Below, in pieces: positions 21,547 to 31,985 of a stretch of 64,000 nucleotides of DNA. Below the pieces are notes generated by a model. It had not been told where the DNA came from and searched no databases. It was given only the letters and a program-made list of their open reading frames with translations. Origin of the DNA: Beroe forskalii (Eukaryota; Ctenophora; Nuda; Beroida; Beroidae). A program made the translations under genes and the position numbers. The first letter of the stretch is position 1. Each line of letters starts with the position of its first letter. Location of the stretch: NCBI GenBank assembly GCA_011033025.1, contig WFMF01000429.1, forward strand, positions 91,773-155,772, written 5' to 3'.

Positions 21547-24500
21547 TTACTCAGTAACTGTTGTCGCTTCAGAAACGTATTCCTTGCCCTTGTAAGATAC
21601 CACAGCTACGTAAGGTCCCGTCCTACCCTTAGCCTTCTTTCCCAGCTTCATGTTGATGTTCCCCTTCTTAACCTTTGCTTTCTTGCACAACACCGGGTAA
21701 TTGTTGATCAACCTGCAGGTCTTCACTTGCTGCTTTGTCAGCTTGTCTCCGTTCTTAACGTCCACAGTAAAGGCTACTCTACAGGGCTTCTCCGCGACAC
21801 ACTTCACCACGGACTTCTTGGGAGATACCACGATGTCTGGTTGAGTGGGCACATTAACAGTCACTGTGAAGATATCCTCAGCTGTCTTGTCCCCCAGGGT
21901 CGCTTTACACCTCCACTCCCCCTCATCATCTGCTTCAGATGACTCCACCTTCAGAACCTTCCTGTCACTGGAGATGCCTTCCGTGTACTCTTCCTCCCCT
22001 TTAAACCACCTAATGTCCTTCTTTAGGACCCCTGCTGCCTCAACTTCACATGTCAGGGCTATGAGTTGTCCGGGGGTTACCTCTACGTCAGGGTTCACTG
22101 CTTTAACCCAGTCTGCTGAACAGAACGGACAGCAGTCATCTGCCTTCACAGCTTCTATCTCGTTAGCTGCACAGGAGAGAGCAGGACAGGGCAGATCAGA
22201 GCACGACATGTCCCCAGCTGCCAAACACGTGCATCTCTGACACTCTCCGGTCTTGTCAATAGTGTCCCCAACCTCGTAGAACTGTCCTTCGAACAGACAC
22301 TTGCACTGGGACGCGTCCACACACTGGCCGTCCTGCAGGAACTGTCCTCCTGGACAGAAGCAGCCCCTTGCCGTCCCCTCCTGCTCGGGACTCCTTTCCA
22401 GACAGGTGGGAGCTGGCAGAGGGCCAGCAGACTGGTAGGTGAGTCCTGCAGGGCACTCGTAGGGGCAATACGCCACTTCCTCCCTCCAATCTGCCAGATC
22501 CACTCCGTTCTGGACACAAGTAGAAGCGTAGGTGTCATAGACAGAGCACGCACAGCTCTTGTCGATGAAGCAGTTGCAGACATCCACCATGCAGTTATAG
22601 TAATCTCCGCCCTCTGCATCTCCGATTGAGACAGTGTTGTGACAAGCAGAGAAGGGGCTTCCTTTCAAATCATCGCAGATCTCTGCAGCCAGTCTGTGTC
22701 CATCGTCCACATCATCACAAGGGTGGAAGGGAGCAGGAGGAGCTGGACAGTTCTCATCGTATTCCTGGTAGTGATTGCCTGCGGAGTTAGGTCCACCTCC
22801 CACCAAGTCGTCTCCAGGGTTACCGTTGAAGTTGCCACAGAGTCCCTCAGTAACCGCAGCACAGGAGCCGTGCAGCAGTAGGTCTGCGTTGATGTACCGG
22901 CCCATGTGTGTGGCTCTGACCCTCAGCGCAGGAATCCGACCTTTGCTGCCCTGGTACAGGACTATCTCCAGTTGTCCGTTGTTCTGGATCTTGATAACGT
23001 CGCCGTTTGTGTACGTCTTCACGTAGGGAAGTTGAACGGCTGCTCCGTCCACTTCAGCTACGAAGTTGTTGGCAATGCTGAAAGTCTTGCCGTTGAAGTG
23101 AACCTCAGCTCGACCAGTGTATCGGGGTGCTCTGCCCAGGAGATCAACGTGTTTGAAGAAGACGGTGAAGTCGTCGCAACTGGCTGCCTGGTACGTGCAA
23201 CTACCGTGGAAGTCAAAGTACTTCCCGTCAAAGGTCCGGTAGTGGGGATCTCCTGAGCTGGAACAAATCCCAGTTTCCGGTACACAGCTAGATATACATG
23301 TCGCCTGATCAGTCCACTTCTGTTGTCCCGCAGGGCACGATACTTGGCCCCCTTCGCACAGGCAGACGAAGCTACCCTCAGGACCACATACACACCTAGC
23401 ATTGTTATCGTCAATGTAGGAGTCTCCCTCAGCAAACCCTTTCCCACTGGTGTCTATGCAGGTCACTGATAATACCTGGATCTCGTACATAGCAATAAGG
23501 GCGTAGTCGTTGTATTGACCGGAACGGTGGTTCACACTTAGTTCCACTGTGTCTCCACAAGCATCGCCACCACAGGTTACTCTGAGATTGAAGGGTTTAG
23601 TAACGAGCACAAACCAAGATATTACACACCGTGGCATAAGCATGGTGGGTAGTTGCTACACCACAGGTTACTCTGAGATTGAAGGGTTTAGTAACGAGCA
23701 CAAACCAAGATATTACATACCGTGACCTAAGCATGGTGGGTAGTAGCTACACCACAGGTTACCCTGAGATTGAAGGGTTTAGTAACGAGCACAAATCAAG
23801 ATATTACACACCGTGACCTAAGCATGGTGGGTAGTAGCTACACCACAGGTTACCCTGAGATTGAAGGGTTTAGTAACGAGCACAAACCAAGATATTACAC
23901 ACCGTGACCTAAGCATGGTGGGTAGTAGCTACACCACAGGTTACCCTGAGATTGAAGGGTTTAGTAACGAGCACAAACCAAGATATTATCTGTGGTAATC
24001 ACTGAGGGTTTTGAAAAGAAAGCAAATATGGACCAATGATGAAGTTATATACTACATCCAAGACGGCACTCCATAAATAAATCACAAATTGGGGTACGAC
24101 TCGCCACTTTCTAAGTGAATTCATTGATTGAGTGCCGTATGGCTTTGTGAAGGAGTTCATTCTGACCCTAAGACTAGTCCAGTTACCTCAATAACTCAAC
24201 AGATCAGTGTTTAACCTGTAAGGAGAGTCGTCCGTATATTTTAGTGTGCCACACAGGTGAGAAGCTCCACTGCCACTGTCAATGATACTGATCTCCGTTC
24301 CAGCCCTGCAAAGAAAATGAATAATTCAAAATCAAAGTACCTTGTATGTTTATATTTCTCCGTCAATCCAGTGTCTTATCTATAAAGGTTCATTTGTATA
24401 CAACAACCATAATAACAATGTTTGATGTTTGTGCTAATGTAGTTGATGAAGCAAACGGTAGATAACAAAAGAAAATTGCGGTTGAAAGCATTTATAGTTC

Positions 24501-25392
24501 GCAGCACTAGGAATAGCTTGCCCCAGCGAACCTGTATCTGCCACTTCCCTTGGTGCTGTAGAACACCACCTCCCCAACACAGGATCTCTCAGCAAACTTG
24601 GCCCGGAACCAGAGGTCCGTGTTCCAGTAGGTGCCGGAGAAGATGTACGTGCCGAAGTTACCGTCTATGGCCCGCGAGGCGGGGGTCTTGGCGTGCGACA
24701 TGGTCGCGTGAACCAGTCTCACTTGATCTGCTCCACTGGCTGCGGTCATTGGTGTGGTCATTGGTTACAAGGTGTGGTCATTGGTAACAAGGTGTGGTCA
24801 TTGGTTACAAGGTGTGGCCATTGGTTGCAAGGTGTGGTCATTGGTTACAGGGTGTGGTCATTGGTAACAAGGTGTGGTCATTGGTTACAGGGTGTGGTCA
24901 TTGGTTACAGGGTGTGGTCATTGGTTACAAGGTGTGGTCATTGGTTACAGGGTGTGGTCATTGGTAACAAGGTGTGGTCATTGGTTACAGGGTGTGGTCA
25001 TTAGTAACAGGGTGTGGTCATTGGTTACAAGGTGTGGTCATTGGTTACAGGGTGTGGTCATTGGTAACAGGGTGTGGTCATTGGTTACAGGGTGTGGTCA
25101 TTGGTTACAGGGTGTGGTCATTGGTTACAGGGTGTGGTCATTGGTAACAGGGTGTGGTCATTGGTTACAGGGTGTGGTCATTGGTTACAGGGTATGGTCA
25201 TTGAAGGGGAAGCAGAGTACCAAGTCATTGGAAAGTAGTGGATAATTTAGGGAACAAAAGTTCCGCTTTAAAAAGATTCGTCAGTCGTTAATCAAATTTT
25301 CTGCACTGTGAAGCGTGTAAATTCTTTGACAGACACTTACCATTGTCGAAGAGTGAAGCCAGGATAAAAAGCACAAGGCTGATTGATAACAT
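21547..25392 (-). CDS. Secreted discoidin-like / VWD-C8-TIL-VWC / Ig-like protein (4 exons, about 794 aa)
   Basis: Exons by splice signals and phase: 25341-25392, 24532-24739, 24216-24305, 21547-23581; the sum is 2385 nt. Exon 1 is a signal peptide (MLSISLVLFILASLFDN). Exons 2-3 and the start of exon 4 make a fucolectin/discoidin-like domain (ASRAIDGNFGTY, SHLCGTLKYTDDSPYR, then a CGD/NDYALIAMYEIQVL end). Exon 4 continues with a Cys-rich linker, a von Willebrand D domain (GDPHYRTFDGKYFDFHGSC, EGLCGNFNGNPGDDL), C8 with TIL-like Cys patterns, a VWC-type segment (CQRCTC, CCPFCS), an Ig-like domain (LTCEVEA, ADDEGEWRCKA) and a basic C-terminal domain. It is likely extracellular matrix, mucus or adhesive material. 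All introns use GT-AG. The exon 4 acceptor is tandemly amplified. A Met at 23643 could start a shorter form without signal peptide, but the spliced form is better supported. Confidence 0.85.
23568..23990. repeat. 91 bp tandem repeat across the exon 4 splice acceptor
   Basis: Five acceptor-bearing copies: the ctgagattgaaggg word starts at 23582, 23673, 23764, 23855 and 23946, exactly 91 bp apart. On the gene strand each reads ...cccttcaatctcag, then gtaacctgtggtg. The unit therefore contains the polypyrimidine tract, the AG and the first 14 or so exon bases. Only the copy at 23581 continues into open coding sequence; the upstream copies run into TAG within a few codons. Confidence 0.9.
24740..25207. 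repeat. 20 bp minisatellite in intron 1, abutting the exon 2 acceptor
   Basis: About 23 copies of ggtgtggtcattggttacag with a/t variation at one site. The last unit merges with the splice acceptor of exon 2 (gene strand: ccaatgaccgcag then the exon). The same array in the right arm (59956-60609) has about 32 units. Confidence 0.92.
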
Positions 25393-26334
25393 AGTTCAAC
25401 TCAAAAGCAAAACAACTTGTATTCTTGAGTCAATGAGCGTGAATAAGCTGGGTTGCCGAAGTGTAACCTCTCAGAATTCTGAGATAACACGTGACTATTT
25501 CAGGCAGTCTTGAAATCACGTTAATCGATCAAGTGATCCCATTGCTCAATCACCTGACTGATAAATTGAGACAATTACCTCAATGCACTCTGTGTTCTGG
25601 TATCACTACACTGAGTTGTCTAGAGTTGTCTCTAAATCAGCAGTAATCCATGAGGTGGTTGCGCGCTCCATCAATGTAGTTTTATTTTGATCTATATGAA
25701 CACCCTGAATAAATAGTACTGCGGGCTTTTTGCCCGAACTTTTGGAAGTAATGGGAGCAAAAAAAACACTATGTTTTAACAAGAAACAAGAGTTTGTGAA
25801 GCTAGCCTGGGACCAAATACAGTTTACAATACCCCCAACTAACTACTCTCTAATATCAATGTCACAATACACCGTTAGTTCCCATTATTAACCTGTATAA
25901 GTTCTAATAAGTCCTCTCTCCTGAGTCCAGTACAGTGGTATGATAAACAAACAGTGGGAGTGGGTCCCAGCAGAGCTCTCTGCAATGGAGAGCTGCCACC
26001 GTCACTCGCGCAAGCGGTGACGTGTGGTCTGTGGATTGTGCACGAAAAAAAACTGGTATATTAGATAAACAGTGGACGGCTTGGTTACTCACGTACTCCG
26101 TAGTGACATATAATATCACGTCATTAGAAAGATATTAAAATATTAGACAGGGTGTGTTAATAAAGCTAATAAATATATGTATTGGTATACTTCATAATAT
26201 ATTGGTCTGTTATTTAACGTTATTTATTGAAGGTTTTTATTACAATATGCCCCATCCCCCCTCCTTCATAATTGGCACTGTGCTCAATGTTTTGAAGTGG
26301 TTACCTGTGCTTGTACGATTGAATGTAACGAAGG

Positions 26335-26492
26335 ATTGAGTGTAAAAGTGTAAAGTAGGATTGGATGTAACGTAGGCTTGAATGTAACGTAGGATTGAAT
26401 GTAACGTAGGATTGAATGTAACGTAGGATTGAATGTAACGTAGGATTGAATGTAACGTAGGATTGAATGTAACGTAGGATTGAATGTAAAGT
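26335..26492. repeat. 17 bp minisatellite (gattgaatgtaacgtag)
   Basis: About nine copies; the inverted counterpart is at 58640-58795. Both arms keep it, so it predates the duplication. Confidence 0.88.
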
Positions 26493-26982
26493 AGGGTCAC
26501 CTGATCGAACGATTTTAGGAACCTGAATTGGAAGATTTCAAATGAATGATTTACGGAACAATTAGTTTCTCTTCGCCTGCTTACTTAGTACTTTAGTAAC
26601 GCTTCCGATATAGCCTCGATATCGACATATTCATTATTCGTGCTAGCGCCTAGCACTCATTTTACATTTCCAATCACTCAGTTCTCTCAAATTTTGATAC
26701 TTTCTCAACGGTTAAGATGTCTACTTTTGACTGATTATCTCTAGGAACTTGATAGATTGCCGGTTTTATTAATGGCTTGCTCCTCTTGTGATCATTTTAT
26801 TTCTCAGTGGTAGAGTTGGAAAAGTTATGATTCGAAGAAATTTGTTATTTCATTACTACGTTGAATTTGTGACCCGAGTTGTCAGATTTTTTGATATTCC
26901 AAACACACAAATGAATGAATGTCTGTATGTCTTTTTGTGATAAAGTATTAAGTATAACGAGAACATTATTATTCTATAGTAG

Positions 26983-27652
26983 TCTCACGACAAGTTTTGA
27001 CCGATTTAAAGGGTAGTACTATATGCGTAGAGTCGTGTTCTACACGCGTTTTATATCATGTGTCTGTTATGACTTACAACAAATACCTTTGTATTTGCGT
27101 TACAAAAATGTGTATATCTGAGGTTTTTGAGCAAACTTGTTTGAAACTTTCAGGATATTTAGAGCTAGATATAAGCAACATCTCAGTGAGAAGTTTAGAT
27201 TCATTTTTGAGCTCCAGAAGCGGAGTTATGACCGAAAAAGCCACTTATTAAGCGGTAACTTTAAAAACAAAAACACCAGTTTATTTGTCATATCTCAATT
27301 TCTGGAGGTCAAAAATGTTAGCTACTCCAGGATTATATTGGTCATATCCTGCCCGTAATATCCCGAAAATTTGATCAAAATTGCTCAAAAAACGGCTGAG
27401 TTATGCGCTTTTTTGTTTTGTGTAAACAAGCATTTTTTATTATTACCATATAAGGTAATGTGTGCGTGTTGTGTACACAGTATAGTACTTTAGAGGCTCA
27501 AACTTATGATTTAGAGCACTCGGCTGAGCTTCGCTTCGCCTCGCACTCTAAATCATTTAAATGTCTCCTGACGACATTTAAATATTATATAGAGCCCTGC
27601 TCTCGCAGGGCTCTATATTGTCTGCGTGTTCGTCTTACGCCTCTAAAGTACA
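26983..27652. mobile_element. Segment of about 670 bp present only in the left arm
   Basis: In the right arm, sequence equivalent to attattattctata is joined directly to tatatatacaagtgcc (58170-58195). The left arm has an extra ~670 bp between these. It ends with a compact palindromic block at 27485-27651 whose ends are the perfect 13 bp inverted repeat GTACTTTAGAGGC/GCCTCTAAAGTAC. Nested inside are gatttagagc/gctctaaatc-type, catttaaatg and agccctgctctcgcagggct palindromes. Insertion in the left arm or deletion in the right are both possible. Confidence 0.6.
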
Positions 27653-28954
27653 TATATATACAAGTGCCATGCGCCCACTGTTTCTCTCTGTGCTATTTAA
27701 CATCTACCTACGTAGCACGTACTATACAAGTCTACGAGTATACAGTACACACAGTGAGAACATACAGTACATTCTCACGTCGTATATTTCACTTATAACT
27801 ATAACACTTGCTCTTTAACAGATGACAAAGAGTAGCTAGCTGCTTCTCTTTGTAGCGCTCTTCATTTCTCTCTATTTCTACTCCATTCTGTTTATTAATA
27901 AATAAATATATACAATGTGTTGTTAACTTGCAATTACTGTTCTATGGGTTTGTTACAATATGTTTTGTTACTTTTTATGCCCAACTTTGGTAATTTCTGC
28001 TATGAATTTAAAGTGAACAAATATTAAGAGCCGGACAGGAATATCTTTTAAATTAACTTTTCCCTTTGTCATCGTTTTGTAAGTTCATGTACTTGTTGGG
28101 TAGTTTTTGTTGCAATTATTGGGTTTTTATCAGTGGATTTAATTATCATCACTTAATATTGCTTTAATTTTACCATTATGTAAATTTCTGTGATTGTTTA
28201 GTTCGGAGAGAGCATTCTGAAATTACCACACGACCAGCATTTTTACGTGCGTGCTACTGATTAATAATAATAATATAAACAGTATATTCACGTACTTATA
28301 TGTTGCTGTGCGATCGGAAATTTCAGAATGATTCTCCTTTCTCGCAACACCCATGCTAATTTCTGTGTTCGTTGAGCTCGGCTCGGTTCATGATGTGATG
28401 CTAGTTGGATTTCAAAGCTTGGTAAGTATGGCGATGTGCAGTAGTATTAACTTATTAAGTTGGTTATATGCGCGATATTACCAAAGCTATTTTAATTTTT
28501 CGTGGTTAATACGGGATTTTCTTGATTTTTCCACTAAACTGAATGCTGAGATAACCTTGTTCGATGATTTGAGTCGAACAAAATATGCACGTTAACATTA
28601 TCATTATATCATCCATGAAGAACATTCCGAATTTTATCATCTCTGAGTGGTCACTGATCGCAGTACCAAGTGGCCTCCTGTAGAGTTGATTATACGCTTA
28701 GAGCATGGCTGGGAATGCGCTAATACAACTTACAGGGCTTTCAGCAATTAATTCTTTTCCACTGTTGCTTGTCACGTTTAATTGATTTGACAAGTGAGAA
28801 GTTGGGGTTATTTGTAATTTCATTACGCATTGTTCATGTGCCATAAAATTACCATTCTTCAGAGGAACAATTTATAATTTCCTGTCTAATTCCCAAATAA
28901 AACCTCGTTTTTACCTTCTCCCCCATACCCAGTATAACAGTGCCCCTCCCGCAG

Positions 28955-30168
28955 GTAGAAGAAGTAAAGAGTAAAGCAGTAACCGTGTCTGGGTATCCTG
29001 ACAACAAGTTCAGATCCGTCCTCAGTTCGCTGTTCGGAGCGATGCCCGCCCTCCTCTCCACTGACACCCTGTCGAGCAGCAGTGACAGCAGCTACGTCTC
29101 CACGGTCACTGACCTCTCCGTAGTGGAGGCCACCACGCCCCCTGAAGTCTCTACCACTCCCCCAGTCTCTACCACGCCAGACCACACTGCTGTCAGTCCG
29201 CCAGAACACGCCCCTAACCACGACTCTAACCACACCCCTAACCACACTCCAAACCACACTCCCCCTGCAGCGCCAGCACCAGCTCCCACCAAGCAAGTCA
29301 AGAAGAAGTCGCAGCGGAAGCGGAAGAAGCCGCCAGTTTCCGATAAAGTGATCCTCCCGCCCCCACCCCCGCCCGCCGTCGTAGAGACGCCCTCCACCGT
29401 CACGTCCGCCTCATACGCGGACATGCTGCGGAAGCCGCAACCCCTCATCCTCTCGGAGTGCTCGTCAGAGTCGGACCTCGCCACCCCCACTTCGCGCAAA
29501 CCCTCGGCTGTATCCGCCTCCAGCTCGTGTCCTAACATCGCCACGTGTGCCGCGCCGTGCCCCACCTCCAAGGCATGCCCCACCTCCCCACCCTGCACGC
29601 CGTGGCAGGAAGGGGGTGGTGTGCTGCCCTGCACGCCCTGGCAGGAGGGAGGAGTACTGCCCTCCTGCGCGCACACCTCAGAGCTGGAGTTCCTCAACGA
29701 GAGCAGCATCACGTCGGATAACCACTTGGAGGATGTGGTGAGTCAGCACCAACCAGGCGACCTCCAGAGAGTGTTTGAGAGCAGCAAGTGCGAGAGGTCA
29801 GGCTACCAGATACACACCACTCTACGACCCTACTCAGTCCACAACCATCAGAGTGACACGATATCGGAGTCTCATCAGAAACTCATCAACTACTTCGCCA
29901 GAGGTAAGCGTAGCGAGGGAAATAGCTATGTTTAAAAGGTTAAAATTGTTTAAAAAGTTGCTTATTGTAGTGATGATCTTTGATGGCAGCATTGCTCCGC
30001 TGCAATTACATCAGCCTCTTTGGAATAATCAAACTCTTCGGAATAATTAATTTCCCCAAATGAACTGATTTCTTTTCGAGGATTTTCGAGTTAATTTAAT
30101 ATCTCAAATCATACTCCATTTCAGAGTGGAAGAAAGTCGCGAATTCGAGTGAGTATAATAGTTGTTAA
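28955..30168 (+). CDS. Coding exon(s) of a proline/serine-rich protein, partial
   Basis: A 949 bp open exon lies between a good acceptor (cctcccgcag, exon from 28955) and a strong donor (gag/gtaagc, exon to 29903). It encodes about 316 residues: a Ser-rich start, a Pro/Thr/His-rich stretch with PNHTPNHTPNHTP repeats, a basic KKKSQRKRKKPP patch (possible nuclear signal), polyproline, SYADML, a duplicated CTPWQEGG motif, and a more ordered end. GC content and codon bias are clearly higher than in the flanks. A possible terminal exon in phase begins at 30125 (tttcag/agtgg), reads EWKKVANSSEYNSC and stops at 30166-30168, overlapped by AATAAA at 30167. However, a gtgagt donor inside it makes that ending uncertain. 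Upstream exons were not found. Product not recognised. Confidence 0.6.
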
Positions 30169-30371
30169 TAAAGAAGGGTGTGACAAGTTCATTTTGTCAC
30201 GAGAAGCCGAGTGGCAATAGTGGCATAAATTGTAGGCAACATACTTTGACAAGCTTTATGACCTGATTGCACCACAAAAAACATGACTCGCAATTTTAAG
30301 GATTAAGACGTCCTCTGGTTCTTGAAGTCATAACGAAAATTTAAAAAGAAATTTTAAGTTTTAAACGAAAA

Positions 30372-30560
30372 TGGTACTCCGGTAGGACTCGGGGTACTCC
30401 CGTGGTACTCCCGTAGGACTCCCGGAGGACTCCCGGGGGACTCTCGGAGGACTCCCGGGGGACTCCCGGAGGACTTCTGGGGAACTCCCGGGGGACTCTC
30501 GGAGGACTGCCGGGGGACTCCCGGAGGACTCTCGGAGTACCCCCGCATTACTCCCGGAGA
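30372..30560. repeat. 12 bp-based minisatellite (ggactcccggag)
   Basis: About 16 variants of ggactcccggag or ggactctcggag. Very GC-rich in an AT-rich setting, with CCCGGG palindromes. It lies downstream of the proline-rich exon. Confidence 0.85.
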
Positions 30561-30789
30561 ACTCCCGGAAGTCTCCCGCAGTAATTCGCTCGTATGACCG
30601 CAAACACGAGGTCAGGAAGGACGAAGGTCATCTTGCATTATTGATCTACACGGGGTTCCTCTTCATTCTTTCATTTTTGCCATGGAATTATGGTAGTTTT
30701 AGGAATGTATCAAACTAAAGTACCACTTTCATCCCTCCATCCTCCACCCTCCAGGAACGATGATACGAACCATAAGATCCCATCCTTCC

Positions 30790-31000
30790 TTTAGGAAGTA
30801 CCTACACTCGAATATGGGCGGGGTCTTCAGACTACCAAGTTGATTCATACCGTTGCCAACGCTGTGAGCAAGTATATCTGACTCATGGGACAGAGGGTTT
30901 GGCTGGATCCTTCTTACAGACCCGTCAGATATACAGCATCACAAATGTTTCAACTTGATAGTCTGAAGACCCCGACCATATTCGAGAGTAGGGACTTCCT
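30790..31000. repeat. Hairpin with about 85-90 bp arms feeding into a minisatellite
   Basis: The left arm (aggaagtacctacactcga to agtatatctgac) and the right arm (gtcagatatacag to tagggacttcct) are imperfect reverse complements around a centre of about 40 bp. The ggggtcttcagactacc part of the arm resembles the ggggtcttctggttc part of the adjacent 35 bp array. Confidence 0.7.
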
Positions 31001-31002
31001 AG

Positions 31003-31690
31003 AGGAAGGGTGGAGTCTTCTGGTTCGTGTCATCTGGAACAAAGGAGGGGTCTTCTGGTTCATGTCCTCTGGAGGAAGGGTGTGGTCTTCTATTTCGTGT
31101 CATCTAGAGGAAGGGTGGGGTCTTCTGGTTCGTGTCATCTGGAGGAAGGGTGTAGTCTTCTGGTTCGTGTCATCTCAAGGAAGGGTGGAGTCTTCTGGAT
31201 CGTGTCATCTGGAGGAAGGGTGGGGTCTTCTGGTTCGTGTCCTCTGGAGGAAGGGTGGGGTCTTCTGGATCGTGTCATCTGGAGGAAGGGTGGGGTCTTC
31301 TGGTTCGTGTCATCTGGAGGAAGGGTGTAGTCTTCTGGTTCGTGTCATCTGGAGGAAGGCTGTAGTCTTCTGGTTCGTGTCATCTCAAGGAAGGGTGGAG
31401 TCTTCTGGATCGTGTCATCTGGAGGAAGGGTGGGGTCTTCTGGTTCGTGTCATCTGGAGGAAGGGTGTAGTCTTCTGGTTCGTGTCATCTGGAGGAAGGG
31501 TGTAGTCTTCTGGTTCGTGTCATCTCGAGGAAGGGTGGAGTCTTCTGGATCGTGTCATCTGGAGGAAGGGTGGGGTCTTCTATTTCGTGTCATCTGGAGG
31601 AAGGGTGGAGTCTTCTGCTTCGTGTCATCTGGAGAGGGGCGGGGTCTTCTGGTTGGTAGGCGGAGTTATCATCTCGAGGGGTGGAGTCTT
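31003..31690. repeat. 35 bp minisatellite
   Basis: About 18 copies of the unit gtcttctggttcgtgtcatc then tggaggaagggtggg. Variants (ctcaagg for ctggagg; tagtc for gggtc) recur in the same order, so there is higher-order structure. Long open frames here arise only because the unit lacks stops. Confidence 0.92.
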
Positions 31691-31749
31691 CTGGAACTGG
31701 TGGGCGGAACTGATGAGTTAAACGTGTGCAGCCCTTTATAAGGCAGCAA

Positions 31750-31985
31750 CTGACACCACTTTACGTCACACTACGTCGTGCCCCACATTCCTTTACGTCA
31801 GACTGCGCGCCACGTATTGTGACGTTGACACCACTTTCGTAAGACTGCGTGTCTAGCATTCCAGTACGTCAGCTATTGTGACGTTGACACCACTTTCATA
31901 AGACTGCGTGTCTAGCATTCCAGTACGTCATGTATTGTGACGTTGACACCACATTGGTAAGACTGCGTGTTTGACATTCCATAAT
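31750..31985. repeat. 59 bp tandem repeat, about 3.5 copies
   Basis: gacgttgacaccactttc begins at 31821 and 31880, with a close variant at 31939: a 59 bp period. Each copy includes tacgtca. Confidence 0.85.

Larger units (their letters stand above)
23605..28168. repeat. Left arm of large inverted duplication
   Basis: Matches the reverse complement of 57660-61455. Landmarks: the signal-peptide exon, the discoidin exons 2-3, the 20 bp array, the 17 bp array (26335-26490), the ctctgctgggacccactg block near 25960-25980 and the promoter-side sequence to 28168. Beyond 28168/57660 the sequences differ completely. The arms differ by scattered substitutions, array lengths and one ~670 bp indel, so they are not an assembly mirror image. 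Confidence 0.88.
25393..28954. other. Non-coding, mostly upstream of the secreted gene and duplicated in the right arm
   Basis: No coding exon recognised. The 61-codon frame conserved exactly in both arms (26154-26339 here) has no domain, and its conservation follows from the recent duplication. The promoter of the secreted gene must lie here and is therefore present in both arms. Confidence 0.55.

Noticed and set aside
21439..23256. Plus-strand frames opposite the VWD gene (131-167 codons)
   Set aside because: Antisense shadows of the real minus-strand exon.
23581..23643. Start of the VWD protein at the Met at 23643
   Set aside because: That frame begins in intron sequence; splicing from 24216 to 23581 restores the discoidin domain and supplies a signal peptide.
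24693..25245. Frames of 103-123 codons reading GYRVWSLVTGCGHWLQ, and the same at 59909-60641
   Set aside because: Translation of the 20 bp intronic minisatellite, not a protein.
30885..31741. 206-codon frame reading SSGSCHLEEGWGLLVRV
   Set aside because: 35 bp minisatellite without stops. It lacks splice or start support and has no protein-like composition.
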